From Drosophila miranda (Eukaryota > Arthropoda > Insecta > Diptera > Drosophilidae), in assembly GCF_003369915.1 (NCBI RefSeq), contig NC_046676.1:16970001-17034000 (forward strand): 64,000 bases of DNA, given 5' to 3'. Numbering within the stretch: the stretch's first letter is position 1; each line of letters opens with the position of its first letter. Below the pieces are notes generated by a model. It ran no database searches, had not been told where the DNA came from, and saw only the letters and a program-made list of their open reading frames with translations. Both the position numbers and the translations under genes were made by a program. Below, in pieces: positions 34,759-46,729 of the stretch.

Positions 34759-37700
34759 CACGCATGCACGCACGCTTGAACGCTGGCAGATGCGTCGATG
34801 GGTTTAATAAAAAATACATTGGTCTGCATAATTTTAAATTAATTATTCAATATTCCCTTTCGTGTATTATCGATGGACTAATAAGGACATTTTTCAACGG
34901 GTTTCGCAGTTGCTGTTGTCGATGTGCCGGCACTTCCGTTTATTAACAATGTCGATATTTTTTGTCAAGTACTTATTATTATGCATTAATATTATATAAA
35001 TGGGTGTATGGTTGGGGCTCGTTCCGATGTCAGCAGTTGTTCTCCATTCACATCCGTTGCCGTAATAACTTATTTCTTTCCGGTTCTTTTTTCTTTTTGT
35101 CTACCTATCCATTGTTGGGGTCTCAAGGGCATATTGTAACGGGACTTATGTGCAGCATACATACATACGTGTGTAAAAACGATTGTTTTTTGTTGGGTTC
35201 CATCCCCTTTCGTTGGCCACTTCCCAATTTGCAGTCAGCCAGACTTCTGGCATCTCCCAAGCCCCCGAAAGTCGTATTAAAACAATATAAACCTTACCAA
35301 TTGGCAATTATTTAGAAGTAATCATAAATTATAATAATAATCCAATGATTTATGAATTTTATGGATTTCCAAGTGCAGGGACTTCCACAGTCGAGCACAA
35401 TGACTGCCACTGCCACTGCCACTGCCACAGGGAGAGGGACAGGGACAGGGAAAGGGACTATTTTGTAAATTGAATAATTCATGTCAGATATTATTAATTT
35501 AAATGTTGCAGAAATAGTCAAACAGATGCGTTTGCGATTAAAGTTCATTTGGTAGCATATATTTTCCCTGTTCAGGAACTTTTTGATGAGCCCACTTCAA
35601 CTCTTGTTTTTGTGCAAATGGAATTTGTTTTGAAATATTTACTCAAGGCTCCGATGGTTGTTGAGATTCCATTGAGAGAGTGTTGGTCAAATATTATCAG
35701 TTTAGCAGCAGGTCACAAGGCAAGGAATTTGATATGGGAAGAGAGCCAGTCCCCCAATTCCCCCGGCCATAGACGCTCAGAGACCTGTGACTGAAACACA
35801 ATCCGTGTTCGGCATGCAATTTATGTTTCAAGTTTCAACAAAATGCACACAGAAGTGTGTTCTTTATGCGTAACATTTATTTGATATTATTTTTAATTAA
35901 ATGATTTTGCTGCACATTCAGATATCAAAATTCATTTCAAAACAATGCCATCTGTCTCCCAGAGTTCCCATCACTCTTCCCCCTTTCCCCTTTACGTTGG
36001 ATGCTAATGACAGCTTATGGAATTTCCTTAGAAGCTTTTGGCATGGCAAATGGGGACAGGAATCATGTTGAATGGGAAACCATAATCATTGTATTATAAT
36101 CTAAATTAAATGAAATAAAACTATTTAATCCGCGGACAGGTCAAACCATCGAACAGCAAATACTTCTCTGTGGATTTCATTGAGCACGGCCATGGCATCG
36201 CCAAATATCGTTTGCAAATCTTCGAGGACTTTCCGCTGGATGAAAACTATTACGTACTGATTGAATCCCCGGAAACGGAGCAGATCATCAAGGTATGCTA
36301 TGATTTTAAAACAATAGACTGCGAAGGAGAGAACGCAACCATCAAAGTGCCTTTAAAATGTTGCGCCAAAGTAATATTTCACCAAGAAAATAAGGAAGAT
36401 ACTTGGTCTACGTGTACATATGTACAAGAGCCAGGCTCTTGCGAAGGGTATATGGGGTATGTTGCTTTCACGACTGGATGTAACAGGCAGAGGGACTGGC
36501 TTTTATCATGATCAACGTCCGTTTGAATGTCAGGATCCCCAGAAGAGGAATGCCCTCGTACCATAGAACGCCATGTAAAGCCATGGTATCCTCTAGTCGG
36601 AATAAAGACTATAAGATTCCTCTTGTTGTGCTGGGTTTTTTCAATTTGGAACATTTTCTTGTCGTTGCACTTGCAACAGCCAACAGCCAACGGCCAACGG
36701 CCAACAGCCGTGGCAACAGTAGCAGCAGGGAAAAGCACAAATGTAAATACTACGCCACTATGCCACTCCACAGCCATGGCCATTTCTCATTCGGTACCTG
36801 ATGCCATTAGATAGTGCAAACACGCTGATAGCCAGCCGCGTATCAATTTGTTGTTGCGGGAACTTGTTCTCCCCCCCGTCTTTCGGTGGCGCCTCGAAGT
36901 GAAATACAAATGGTCTTTCCGGGAGGGCCAACGGAATCGAATAAATAAGTTTCGTTTATGCACCCCGACAATGGTCATTGCAACGGACCGAACAAAGGGG
37001 AGAAGCAGCAGCAGGAGCAACTGCAACACCAGCGGAATGACGTCTGTCTTGCTCAACTTTTGGCGAAATTACATAAATTTCGGCCCTGCCCGACCTATGA
37101 ACGCTATCTGCAACCGTTTGGCCTATAAACAATGGCAGAATCGTTAGGTTTGTGGCTGTGTCCAACGCTGGGCGACACAGCATTGACAATAAATTTTGGC
37201 CCATATGTCGATGGAACGCATGTTGGGTCATTCGGCTAGCAGAGAAAGTGTCCTGCAGATGCCTCTGCCCGAACAGCCGGAAGCTTACTTCTGATACAGC
37301 ATATAAAGATGATTAGTAACGGCCGAGTTGGGAGTTGGGATTGGACTGTGGGTTCAGGGATTAGCATTATAATATAATATAATGTTTATAATTCCGTTTG
37401 ATTATTTGTCTTTACAGGTGCCCATTGTGGGCAGCACAATGCTGGCCCAGAAGTGCACCGGCCGTTCCTATGGCGGACCTCTGATCTCTCGTCTGGTGGA
37501 GAATATTGGCTTCCTCGCCAGCACAGTGGTGATTGTAATCATCTCGATATGGGGTGAGTGTGTACATACCTAATATATATGTATGTATCTATTCTCTATT
37601 CTATTGACCGAGTAAATTATGCACAAAACTAAAGTCGGCCCGGAGTGGCTTTGTTAGAGCCGAAGCATCATAAATCATGGGAAAGGACTGGACTTGGAGT

Positions 37701-39767
37701 CAGTCTCGAGTTGCTGTTGCCGTTGCTGTTGCTGTTGCTGTTGCTGGTTCTGCTTTTGTTGCGGTTGTTTGCAGTTAATCGCAAATTCCATGAATTTTTA
37801 ATCAGCCCCTGGCTGGAGGAAGCGGAACTGGAAGAAGATCTGGAGAACTGGAGCTGCGGGCATCCTTGAGCGCTATCCTTTGACGCAGACCTTTTCAGTG
37901 GTGACGCAACCTGTGTCCTGCGTTTGGGACAACGCTTGGTTAAACCTTGGCCATTTTCCTGCATTTTTACACGCGCAGCAGCAGCAATCGAGTTGAGTCT
38001 GGGGTCCGAAAGTTGCGGCAAAGTTTTCCCCTTTTAGGACTCGCTCTTTTGCCATTTTTCAATGTACCTCTGGCTTGTTTGGCCCAGCCCCGCGGGGCAA
38101 GCAGTGGGCGGCGTCTGATAGTTTTGTGCTATCGCTTCGAAAACACTTTACACCCAATAAAAAAGTGAGCAACACAACGTAACACAACACACCACAAAAA
38201 AAAAACCCAAATAAAAACAGTCATGGCTAACCTTAGCTTGGCTTGGCGCTTACCTTGTTCGCCTGCCAAACTCCCAAAAGAAGATAAGAAGTTTCGGTTC
38301 TGTTTGGCTTGGGATAGTCCTCCCTTTCGAGCCCTCAGAGGGTGCGTAAACAACCGCAGCAAAGGAGGAGGAGGAGCAGCTATATCAACAGCAACAGCAA
38401 CAGCAACAGCAGACCAAATTCTTGATTAATTGCATCTCGCATGCATGGGGGTCCATAGAATGACGCTGCGCGTATATATCGCCAAAACTTTTATTTCTGT
38501 TTTTATACCCGATACTCAAAATGAGTATTGGGGTATATTAGATTTGTGGTAAAAGTGGATGTGTGTAACGTCCAGAAGGAATCGTTTCCGACCCCATAAA
38601 GTATATATATTCTTGATCAGCATCAATAGCCGAGTCGATTGAGCCCTGTCTGTCTGTCCGTCTGTCCGTCCGTCCGTCCGTCCGTCTGTCCGTCTGTCCG
38701 TCCGTCCGTCCGTCCCCTTCAGCGCCTAGTGCTCAAAGACTATAAGAGCTAGAGCAACGATGTTTTGGATCCAGACTTCTGTGATATGTCACTGCTACAA
38801 AAATATTTCAAAACTTCGCCCCGCTCACTTCCGCCCCCACAAAGGACGAAAATCTGTGGCATCCACATTTTTAAAGATACGATAAAACCAAAACCGAAGA
38901 ATCTTAGAGGATGACTATATGTTCTAGAGTGTAAAATCTCAACCAGATCGTATAATTATTGTAGCCAGAATCAAGAAAACAATTTCATTCTTTCTCGCTC
39001 TGTCTCTCTCTAACACACAGGTTTCATGGTCGGTTTTGCCAATTGCAAAATATGAGTTCAAGGATCTCAGAACCCATAAGAGCCAGAGCAACCAAATTTG
39101 GTATCCACACTCCTGTGATATCGGACCTTGACCGTTTCGTGTCCAAATTTCGCCACACCCCCTTCCGCCCCCGCAAAGGACGAAAATCTGGGGCATCCTC
39201 AAATCTCAGAGACTATTAAGGCTAGAGTAACCAAATTTGATATCCGCACTTCTGTTAGATCTCACTATAAAACGTATATCTCAGAATTTCGCCCCACCCC
39301 CTTCCGCCCCCACAAAGGACGAAAATCTGTTGCATCCACAATATTGCACATTCGAGAAAACTAAAAACGCAGAATCATAGATAATGACCATATCTATCAG
39401 ATGGCTGAATCTGGATCAGATCAGATCATTTTTGTAGCCAAAAGCAAGAAATCAATTTGCAGTGGCCATGCAGCGCCCGACGACAAGCTCAGACTGATTT
39501 TCTGTCTCTCTCTTTGTCGTGTCGTTTAATATTAGCGGCGTCTGCCGGAGGAGAGCCATACTGATTAAGTATCGGGTATAAATGTAGAGTTGCGGTCTCC
39601 GCAGCAACTCACAACGTTCCCCCTCGTTTTTTTTTTGCTACTCACTCACCATCTTTCTCTCCCTCTCCACTGCAGTGTACATGTCTTGCTTCGAATCGGA
39701 GGGCGTCAAGCAAGTCAACTCTGAGGGTAAGTTTAATTAATAATTTTGAGTGCGCACAGCCCCGGGG

Positions 39768-39801
<34 letters not shown>

Positions 39802-40998
39802 CATCTGGAGGAAAACTAGCTCCAACTGGAGATGGAGGCCAGGCGGGCAGGCGGCCAGGCGGGCAGGGAGCAGCAGCCACGCACAACTTTGGCTACACTT
39901 CTCTATTAGTTTCAAGTTTTTAGTCATTTCGTGCATGAATACCAAAAAGTTTCGGGCAGCGCCAGCGATGCCAGCGATGCCAGCCCGAGCGATAAAAGGC
40001 GCCGTCTTTGCACTATCATCATCAGCAGCGTTGGCAGCATTTACAGAATTTCTTATTTATGACTTGAACTTTGATTTTCAAGCACTTTTTTCTGGTCGCG
40101 CCCATCGTGATGGAACTGCAGAGCGACCCACCCCACAGGGCGAGATGCCTGGCTGATGCATCAGCTCAAAGCGTGCTAATCATCGCTGGGAAGCTCATTC
40201 AAATGCAAAGCATTCAAAGGCGCCCCTGGATACCAGTCGGCGACTGCACTCTATCCATAAATTTATCAAATGTATATGTAATATGCCGGAGTTCAAAGGT
40301 TTTCCTCTGGAAAGTTTCGCGCTAGGGGGTCTGTTACTTTGTATCAGCTTTCTCCTGAACGGAGCCTGCATTGCGCACTCTCGAATTACCTTAATTACAA
40401 AATTAGTCTAATTACTCAGGATTTCTGCCCCAGCCCCATCCAGGGCCCCGGCCCCCGGCCCCCTATAATGAGGGGTTTGCGAGGTCAGCAAGTCGACCCA
40501 CTCGCGCCGCGCCCCCCCTGCCCATTGGCTGCCCTGCACGTAATTTTCACACTAATTTTAATAGCTAAATTATTTGTTGTTCCGCCCTGTGCTGCCAGGC
40601 TTCAAGGACTAATTACATGGTTGGGTCTTAGCTCGGCACGAGAAATTTTTCAGAGCACTCGTGGAGGAAATTTCGATTCCACTTCCCATGTTTTGAGCAC
40701 TATTTTTTGTATCTCCTTACAGTTTTCCAGAAGATGAACTCGAGTCCCACCGCAAGTCTGTCCTATAGGCCCCCCCAGTTATACGCCGGTAAGTGCTTGA
40801 TTATAAATAGTACGATTGATACATCAGCTGTGACATGCTTTTTCTCTTGCTGCAGACTCAATGAGCCCGACGCTTTCTCGGAATTATTCTCCTGGCCGGC
40901 TAAGGACAAATCTGGACAGTTCATCGGACTCATTTGTTTACGGCCACCCGCGGCTGAACTCCCCAAACAGATCCGGCAATTCGCCCCGCTTCAACTAG
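23411..40998 (+). CDS. Gp210: Nuclear pore membrane glycoprotein 210 (gp210/Nup210), 1879 aa
   Basis: Single-pass pore-membrane nucleoporin with a large lumenal domain. Coding exons: 23411-23568, 23918-24980, 25036-26406, 26476-27226, 27295-27612, 27852-27983, 28075-28274, 28379-28642, 29300-29425, 29720-29825, 32352-32473, 32542-32640, 32702-32935, 33023-33169, 36140-36292, 37418-37553, 39676-39726, 40723-40788 and 40856-40998. The sum is 5640 nt, an open frame of family-typical length (about 1880). Residues 1-20 are a signal peptide ([20 protein letters not shown]), followed by [10 protein letters not shown] as in gp210. The long lumenal part has repeated Ig-like beta-sandwich character. 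The single membrane helix is near 1778-1798 ([20 protein letters not shown]). The roughly 80-residue tail is rich in Ser-Pro, consistent with mitotic phosphorylation. Early exons are compact; the last third spans 13 kb. Intron 26407-26475 (69 nt) has no stop and is in frame. Confidence 0.95.
23675..23803. repeat. 129 nt inverted-repeat hairpin in Gp210 intron 1
   Basis: The left arm GACTATGCAATACCAAGATA (23675-23694) is exactly complementary to 23784-23803, extended to 22 of 23 by TTG/CAC with one mismatch. Inside the loop a second stem pairs CTAGC (23726-23730) with GCTAG (23751-23755) and TAAGC (23735-23739) with GCTTA (23743-23747). The whole could fold as one long stem-loop. No protein is encoded. 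It could be a small RNA precursor or a foldback/MITE remnant; no clear target-site duplication is visible. Confidence 0.75.
28643..29299 (+). other. Gp210 intron 8
   Basis: 657 bp intron, donor GTGAGT and acceptor CACACACAG. No gene or element recognised. Confidence 0.6.
29826..32351 (+). other. Gp210 intron 10 (2.5 kb)
   Basis: Large non-coding intron. It contains a TGCCAC hexamer array (30561-30592), a GA-rich run (30467-30492) and AT-rich stretches. No coding exon, tRNA or transposon was recognised. It could hold enhancers. Confidence 0.6.
33170..36139 (+). other. Gp210 intron 14 (3.0 kb) with many simple repeats
   Basis: Non-coding intron crowded with short tandem repeats: TGCCAC/TGCCAT (33367-33411), GGGATGC (about 34052-34082), GGGAGTGGGACT-type (34184-34218), TCCG (34427-34451), GCTCGGT (about 34610-34650), a 32 nt C run (34726-34757) and TGCCAC again (35404-35428). 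No gene recognised. Confidence 0.65.
34726..34757 (+). repeat. 32 nt cytosine homopolymer
   Basis: An uninterrupted run of about 32 C residues inside Gp210 intron 14. The complement is G32, able to form G-quadruplexes. Exact length in assemblies is error-prone. Confidence 0.8.
36293..37417 (+). other. Gp210 intron 15
   Basis: 1125 bp intron, donor GTATGC and acceptor TTTACAG. It contains a short CCAACAG/CCAACGG tandem near 36678-36710. No gene recognised. Confidence 0.6.
37554..39675 (+). other. Gp210 intron 16
   Basis: 2122 bp intron splitting the codons of the transmembrane segment. About half is occupied by the repeat element at 38501-39583. The rest has CTGTTG-type runs (37710-37750) and CAGCAA runs (38388-38412). 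No coding exon recognised. Confidence 0.65.
38501..39583. mobile_element. Dispersed repeat with 16 bp inverted termini, no ORF
   Basis: The ends are inverted copies: TTTATACCCGATACT at about 38502-38516 and its complement at 39568-39582. Inside are a GTCTGTCCGTCC tandem (38645-38716) and three diverged copies of a segment with CTTCCGCCCCC and AAAGGACGAAAATCTG (near 38825, 39165 and 39305). The sequence CGTTTCCGACCCCATAAAGT and the GTCTGTCC tract are familiar from abundant short Drosophila repeats, but I cannot name the family with confidence. No transposase frame is visible, so it is non-autonomous. It sits harmlessly inside Gp210 intron 16. Confidence 0.7.
39727..40722 (+). other. Gp210 intron 17
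   Basis: 996 bp intron with a CAG run near 39770-39798. No coding exon recognised. Confidence 0.6.
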
Positions 40999-41241
40999 CT
41001 TGAAGTTCAAAAGGAGGCTTGATATTGGCCCTGAAGTGTGAGAGTTTGATCTGCGATTCCGTCCTTATTTTTTTTTTTTTTTGTTATATGTATATAAGTC
41101 GAGTCTAGTGTATGTAATGTAGTGCCTAGTCTATAGTAAAGGGGAAACGTAACACAGCCAATGTAGACATATTTTCTACAAAAACACTTATTTATTGGCT
41201 GGGAGGCATTTATGTTGCGAAAATCCTACACCAAGAGACTA

Positions 41242-41247
41242 AATAAA
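41242..41247 (+). terminator. Gp210 polyadenylation signal
   Basis: AATAAA about 245 bp after the Gp210 stop codon, following an AT-rich 3' UTR. Confidence 0.6.
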
Positions 41248-43605
41248 TGATTAAGAAGGAAGAATGCTTGTCTGTAAAGCGGAGTCAATATTCAACGGGT
41301 TTCCTTTCGGTTAACAGCGCTATCCCGCCATTGTTCTCTTCAGGACCAACGGCTGTCGGGCACGTGCAAAGGCACTTGAGTTACTCTGGCACTCTCCCAC
41401 TTTCTCTCACTCTCACCATCTCTCAGCGTGTTTAAAGTGCCATCGGAGTACTTGAGAACAATTTTTTAAGCATTTTTTTTCTGCCGTGTGTCCCGCTTCG
41501 ACGCTTAAAAGCGTGCTCCGATTTTTGTTATATGCATTTCTAATTAGAAAAGCATCAAGTGAAGTATGCCATTAATTTTACATTTGCGCATTTCAAGTGC
41601 GGCCCGCCCTGCCGCTGGCCACTTGAGAAATGGGCGAGGTACTTGACTGCAATTCCGAGTCTCTCCCGCTCCCGCTCCTCGCTCTCTTTTTTTCTTTTTG
41701 TGTCCCTATTAATTAGTTGCAAAGCTTCTCTGGAACCGGCATTGGGGTCAGGTCAATCGAACTCTTTTGTGTGTGTGTGTGTGGTGGAGTTTCCCCCCAC
41801 TAGGACCCACACTAGTAGCAGCAGCAGCCGTTTGATTTACAGCTTAATCGGGGGCCTGGTTCTTATGGGTTTTCCTGTCGCATCTTTCCATCATTTTAAC
41901 ACAATTTGCTTGGCAGTGAAATGGAAATTTCGTTTCCACTCCCATAAATTATAAATAACTTAATCGTGTCCGAGCGTATTGAACCGTGAGGCCCGGCCGA
42001 GGCCTGTGACCCGGCCGAAACGAAACGAATCGAATCGAATCTCACTTTCAGGATCTTGAGAGGATTCCAGAGAGTTCGTCGACGCAGTCCTCCACGTTGA
42101 TTAAGATGCTTCAACTTGACTTCACTCATGTGTTAACATTATAGTATAAGTAGTAATGCGATATTTTCTGGTTAGTTCTCCCTCCCCCCCCCCCCCCCCC
42201 ATCCTCTGGTGCTTCCTCTCTGTGTGCTTGATTTGCTCATTTCCGGTTCACTGAAATTCAACTGGAGAGTAATCACACACACACACACCCACACCCACAT
42301 GCATCGATATGTACATATATTTCCATGTGTGTGGGTGTGCGGTGTGGCAAGCGATATTCTAATCGGATTTGTATGCTTGTACGATATATGAATTATGGCC
42401 AGACTCGCATGCGACAAATGCTGTTCATTTCTGTGCACTGGCCACGAGGTAGGTGAATTATTAAACCAACAATTAGCAGTCAAGGTAATTATTGCATATA
42501 CTATATGAACAATGCACGAGTGAATTATTAAATATCGAACCTGCAAACAAGCCCCCAATTCGGAATTACTCCAACGCGCATAAATCAGACCATGATTATG
42601 AGTATATATAACAATTGCCGACTTCATGACCCTAATCGGTTGCAGCAGTTAATTAACATTGAATTTCATTGCTATATTGTGAACGCACCCTGCATATCCC
42701 AGTACGACTTCCTCCCCCCCAATTTGATTAATCTGCTGTGCTGCCTCAGAAGAACACTTGCTAATCATTTCATCCGCTGCCTTTGATGTTGCTGTTTTCT
42801 AATTAAAACGAAAGCAACAGATAAGGAATCATTTAGACAGCCAAATAGAAGACGAAACATGCGCAGACATTCCAGCGGCTGATGTTGCAAGTTCTAATTA
42901 ATTACGAGCACAGCATCCCGCCACCCCGCGTGTGTGAATGCGGGCTGTTTTCATTCCATCTCATATTTCGTCTTCATACCTACTTGCACGGAACTGCAAA
43001 TTTAAGCCACACCGAGCCTCCGAGAAATTGCAATTATCTTACCACCAACATATTGCAGAGCTTGTGCCTTCCGACAGGTCCAATATTGGACTTGGCTTGG
43101 GAATAGAGCTTTAATGGGAGCCCACTTCCCCAAGGGGCAGCAGACATTTATCGAACATTTCTTGTCCATTCAATGGCAGAATGGGGATTCGGGTGGAGAA
43201 AATTCGGAAATACACTCCATGATACAGGAACTAGGCAGGCACACCCATGCAAAATTCAGTGGGTTTGATATTCCAGTACAAATTTGTCAAGACTACATAA
43301 GGAAGCCAGCTTCCAGGATCTTTCAGAGCATAATTTGCATAGATTGTCGGACATTCTTGTTCTGCCTCCGTCGAGGAGTGACGACGCCTTCGTAATGACC
43401 AAAACAAGAAAATAAATGAATACAATTTCTTTATCTGGAGGACATAAAAATACAATTCTCAAAGGTGCGCTATACATAAAATAAAACTTAATACACGAGT
43501 GGAGAAAATCACGAAATGCCCTCGATAATGTGGCACTGAGACTTTGGTGGTTCAAAATTGTCTGGCTGCAACTTAAGTACGCCAATCGCTGAATGTTCTT
43601 TTAGA
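41248..43605. other. Intergenic region between convergent Gp210 and ZnT41F
   Basis: 2.36 kb with no supportable coding frame. It holds TG runs (41765-41783), a C17 run (42184-42200) and CA repeats (42273-42298). The ZnT41F 3' UTR should occupy the right end; plus-strand TTTATT-type sequences near 43410 and 43480 give AATAAA on the minus strand. Confidence 0.55.
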
Positions 43606-46600
43606 CTACGCAGGCAGACGTTCGATTTGGATGGTGGCATGCTTCATGCGGTACTCGGGGCCGCTGACCAGCTGCGTGGCCAGCTGCAGGATGTCCTCGC
43701 TGTTGCTGCCCGCCTCTGCAAAGGATGGGAGGGAGGTTCAGATGGGGTTCTCTCAGTTGCGGTTTGGGGGCGGGCTTACCTGTGACGAGATGCACCATGA
43801 GTACTCGGTGCTCGGCGGTGTGCTGCCACACATTCAGATGATGCACCGATCTGTGAGGGGCGGATAAGCACAGAGTAAATAATGAGCCGTTGTCAACCCA
43901 CTGCCACTCCTAACCAGGACACTCACCTCACACCCTCGATGCTGGCTAGCTGGCGCTGCAGAGTGCGCAGAGAGAGGTTCTGTGGCACGGCGTCGAGCAG
44001 GACGGCGACCGACTCGCGGAAAAGCGGCACCGTCGTCAGAATCACAATCACCGAGAAGAGCAGCGTGCACAGTGGATCCGCATACTTGGCGCCGGGCTGC
44101 ACGGGTCGCCAAATTGAATTAGAGAGCAGAGAGCAGTCAGGGCGTGTGCATTAATTGACTTGTCGTCTAGACGGGGGCAAGAACTCACGCAGAATTTGAT
44201 TAGAACGGCGGCCAGAAAGACGCCAATGCTCTGCACCAGATCGCCAATCACATGAATCATGGCCGCTCGCAGGTTCAGGTTCTCCTCCATGTCCAAGGGC
44301 TGCGGGGGACTCATCTGTTGGCTGTTGGAAGGGGAATCGAATCAGCGTTAATGCAGTTTCAATTACAGCAGCTGTCAACTGAATTAATTTCGAATCACTT
44401 GCAATAAACCAAACAATTAGCAGAACACCGCAGTCTGGAAACGGTTTCTATCTATCAACCGCGCGGATATTTTTACTAACTCGAATTCGAACACCGCGGG
44501 CCAATCGCTGTTTCACTTGCCGTTGCTGTTGCAGACGATGAATGCAATTTAAATCAATATTTACCGTTCATGGTTGGGCCTCCCTCCTGTCCCGATACAC
44601 TCGAATGGCTTCGAGCCATTTGATATAGCCACATTATGGCCATTTGCAATTGTTGCTCTCGACTCTGTGGCTGTCATCAAAGAGCTGTCGCTGCCTGCGG
44701 CTACAAGCGCGTAGGAGCCCGAACGAGAGTTGGAGTTTGAGTCGGAGTGGCTGTGGCTGTGTCCATGTCCATGACTATGACTATGACCGTGCCCATGTCC
44801 ATGGCCGCCAATGCCCAGCCAGGAGCCATGCAAAACGAACATCATCCTGGAAATGGGGGGGATAGAAACACTTTAAAGCGGCTCTTTCAATGACTTGAGT
44901 AGGAGAACGCAGCATACGGTTCGTAGTTCCTGGCCAATTGGTTGAACAACTTACACAATATTGATGGCAATGCCAATCCCTGATATGGACATCATCACAT
45001 TCACATCCAGCACAAAGTCCTGGGTGTATATCCGTTGAATGGCAACCACAACGAGTATGCCAGTCAGGAGCCAGATACCCAGTATGGAGGCCAGAGCACC
45101 GACAACCTCTGCAAATCGAGAATAGAAAATCATCATGAAAATGGTGTTGAGAGCCGGCCAGGTCAGGGCGCAGTGGCGTAGGAGGTATTGGATTGCCGTG
45201 TCCGACGGCCGACAGATGGATTTGCTCGACATAAATGCAATTATTGCGGGCCATACTTCAAACCGTCAACCAGCTTAGGTGAAGGGACTCCAGTTGCAGC
45301 AGAGAGGATGACTGAGGTATTAAATGGGAGAGCCCGGGTGTCCGTGCGGCAACAACAACCCGACAACAAGTTGTCCACTCATTAGCATAGTGTCGACCGT
45401 AATTGGGTACTTACCATAGCGTTTGTATCCAAAGGACATGCGCTCGTCCGGCGGTCGGCCGCCCAGCCAAATAGCAACCAGCCCGATGACGAAACTAATA
45501 CAATCAGTTGCCAAATGGGCGGCATCGGTCATAATCGCCAGGCTTCCGGCCACGTACCCGCCAAGGAATTCAATGATCTGCGGTCATTGCCATCAAGCGT
45601 GGTTATCGTTGAGCATAGTTGTTGTTGTTGGTGTTGTGGGGGGGGGGGGGATGAAATGTATCATAATTAAATCAACAATGCGCACTCCTGCCACAAGCCA
45701 AAGGAGGTATTTGTGTGTGCGTAACCATGTCGCTGTCACTGTCTCTGTCTCTGTCCGTGTCCGTGTCGGCGTCCGTGTCCGTGTCCGCTTTCGAGCACTC
45801 ACCATGAATATGCAGCAGAGGGAAATTGCGAGCAGAATTTTAAATTTGGCCTCCTGTGCCGATTTGCTCTTTAGGTTCGCACCAAATCCCGGCTGGGAGC
45901 TGCGGCATTCCCTGTCCGCCCCCATCTCCATCTCAAATTCCATTCGCGCTGCAGTGTCATGCTCGTGCTCCGAGTGCTGCAAGTGACCGCACAAATTGCT
46001 TATAAATATGAACGTGTGTGGTGCGAAGGGGCGGAAGCCGCGAGTACATTTGCGGTCAACATATTGGGACACCCCTTCCCCCCACCCTCTATGTACTTAT
46101 GAATGTACATATGTATACCTGGTTGTGGACACTGATTAAGCATTTTTTCAGAATCCCTTCTGGGCCATGACTTGTTCTGTGGAAACCTACTACTATCTTG
46201 CTGATCCCAGCTGTACGCATGTACATATGTATGTATCTGCCTCTGTGCCCTTGTATCTATGCATATAAATAGGTCGTGGAGCACTTTCGTTGCATACCAC
46301 AGAGGGTGCGCGCCTAACTGCTCTTTCGGATACTGCCTTAATTATTAACAATTAAGTTCTGCTCACCAGATTGCTGGCACTTCCTTCGCTGCCGCCCAGC
46401 AGCGGAACTTCCCACGTCTGCTCTTCCAGATCTCGGATAACTTTACTTCCTACTCCTGCCACTCGATGGCTGCTTGCGAGGCTGTTGTTGTTGTGGTTGA
46501 GGTGCTCCTGGTGGTGGGGATGGTGATGGGGATGGTGATGGTGGTATTTTGAACTATCGTTGGTCAGATGAGCGGCTCCCCTGGCAGGCAGTCGGCTGTC

Positions 46601-46729
46601 ATGGAGCTCCTGCTCGCCGCCCGACAGCGGCTGATTACCATCAAAGTAAGGCGAAAACCTCTCATCGTAATCATCTTCATGGGGCCCCGTCGGGGCCTGG
46701 GCGCTGTCGAGCTTTTGATATTTTGACAT
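43606..46729 (-). CDS. ZnT41F: Zinc transporter of the cation diffusion facilitator family (SLC30), 539 aa
   Basis: Proton-coupled Zn2+ exporter loading zinc into vesicles or out of the cytosol. Exons: 46729-46367, 45976-45803, 45577-45415, 45108-44955, 44846-44565, 44321-44189, 44096-43927, 43850-43780 and 43715-43606 (1620 nt). The N-terminal cytoplasmic 120 residues include the His cluster KYHHHHPHHHPHHQEH. TM1 starts after AKFKILLAISL. TM2 has the metal site HLATD (MTDAAHLATD) and TM5 the paired HVIGD (MIHVIGDLVQS). Between TM4 and TM5 is a His-rich loop (HGHGHGHSHSHGHGHSHSHS), the ZnT2/3/8-type zinc-sensing loop, followed by a Ser/Asn-rich segment. The C-terminal ferredoxin-like cytoplasmic domain ends KHATIQIERLPA. 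It is convergent with Gp210, as expected for the 41F neighbourhood. Confidence 0.92.

Noticed and set aside
38645-38716. GTCTGTCC/CCGTCCGT tandem as a CRISPR-like or independent satellite array
   Set aside because: It lies inside a dispersed fly repeat element, and eukaryotic nuclear context excludes CRISPR.
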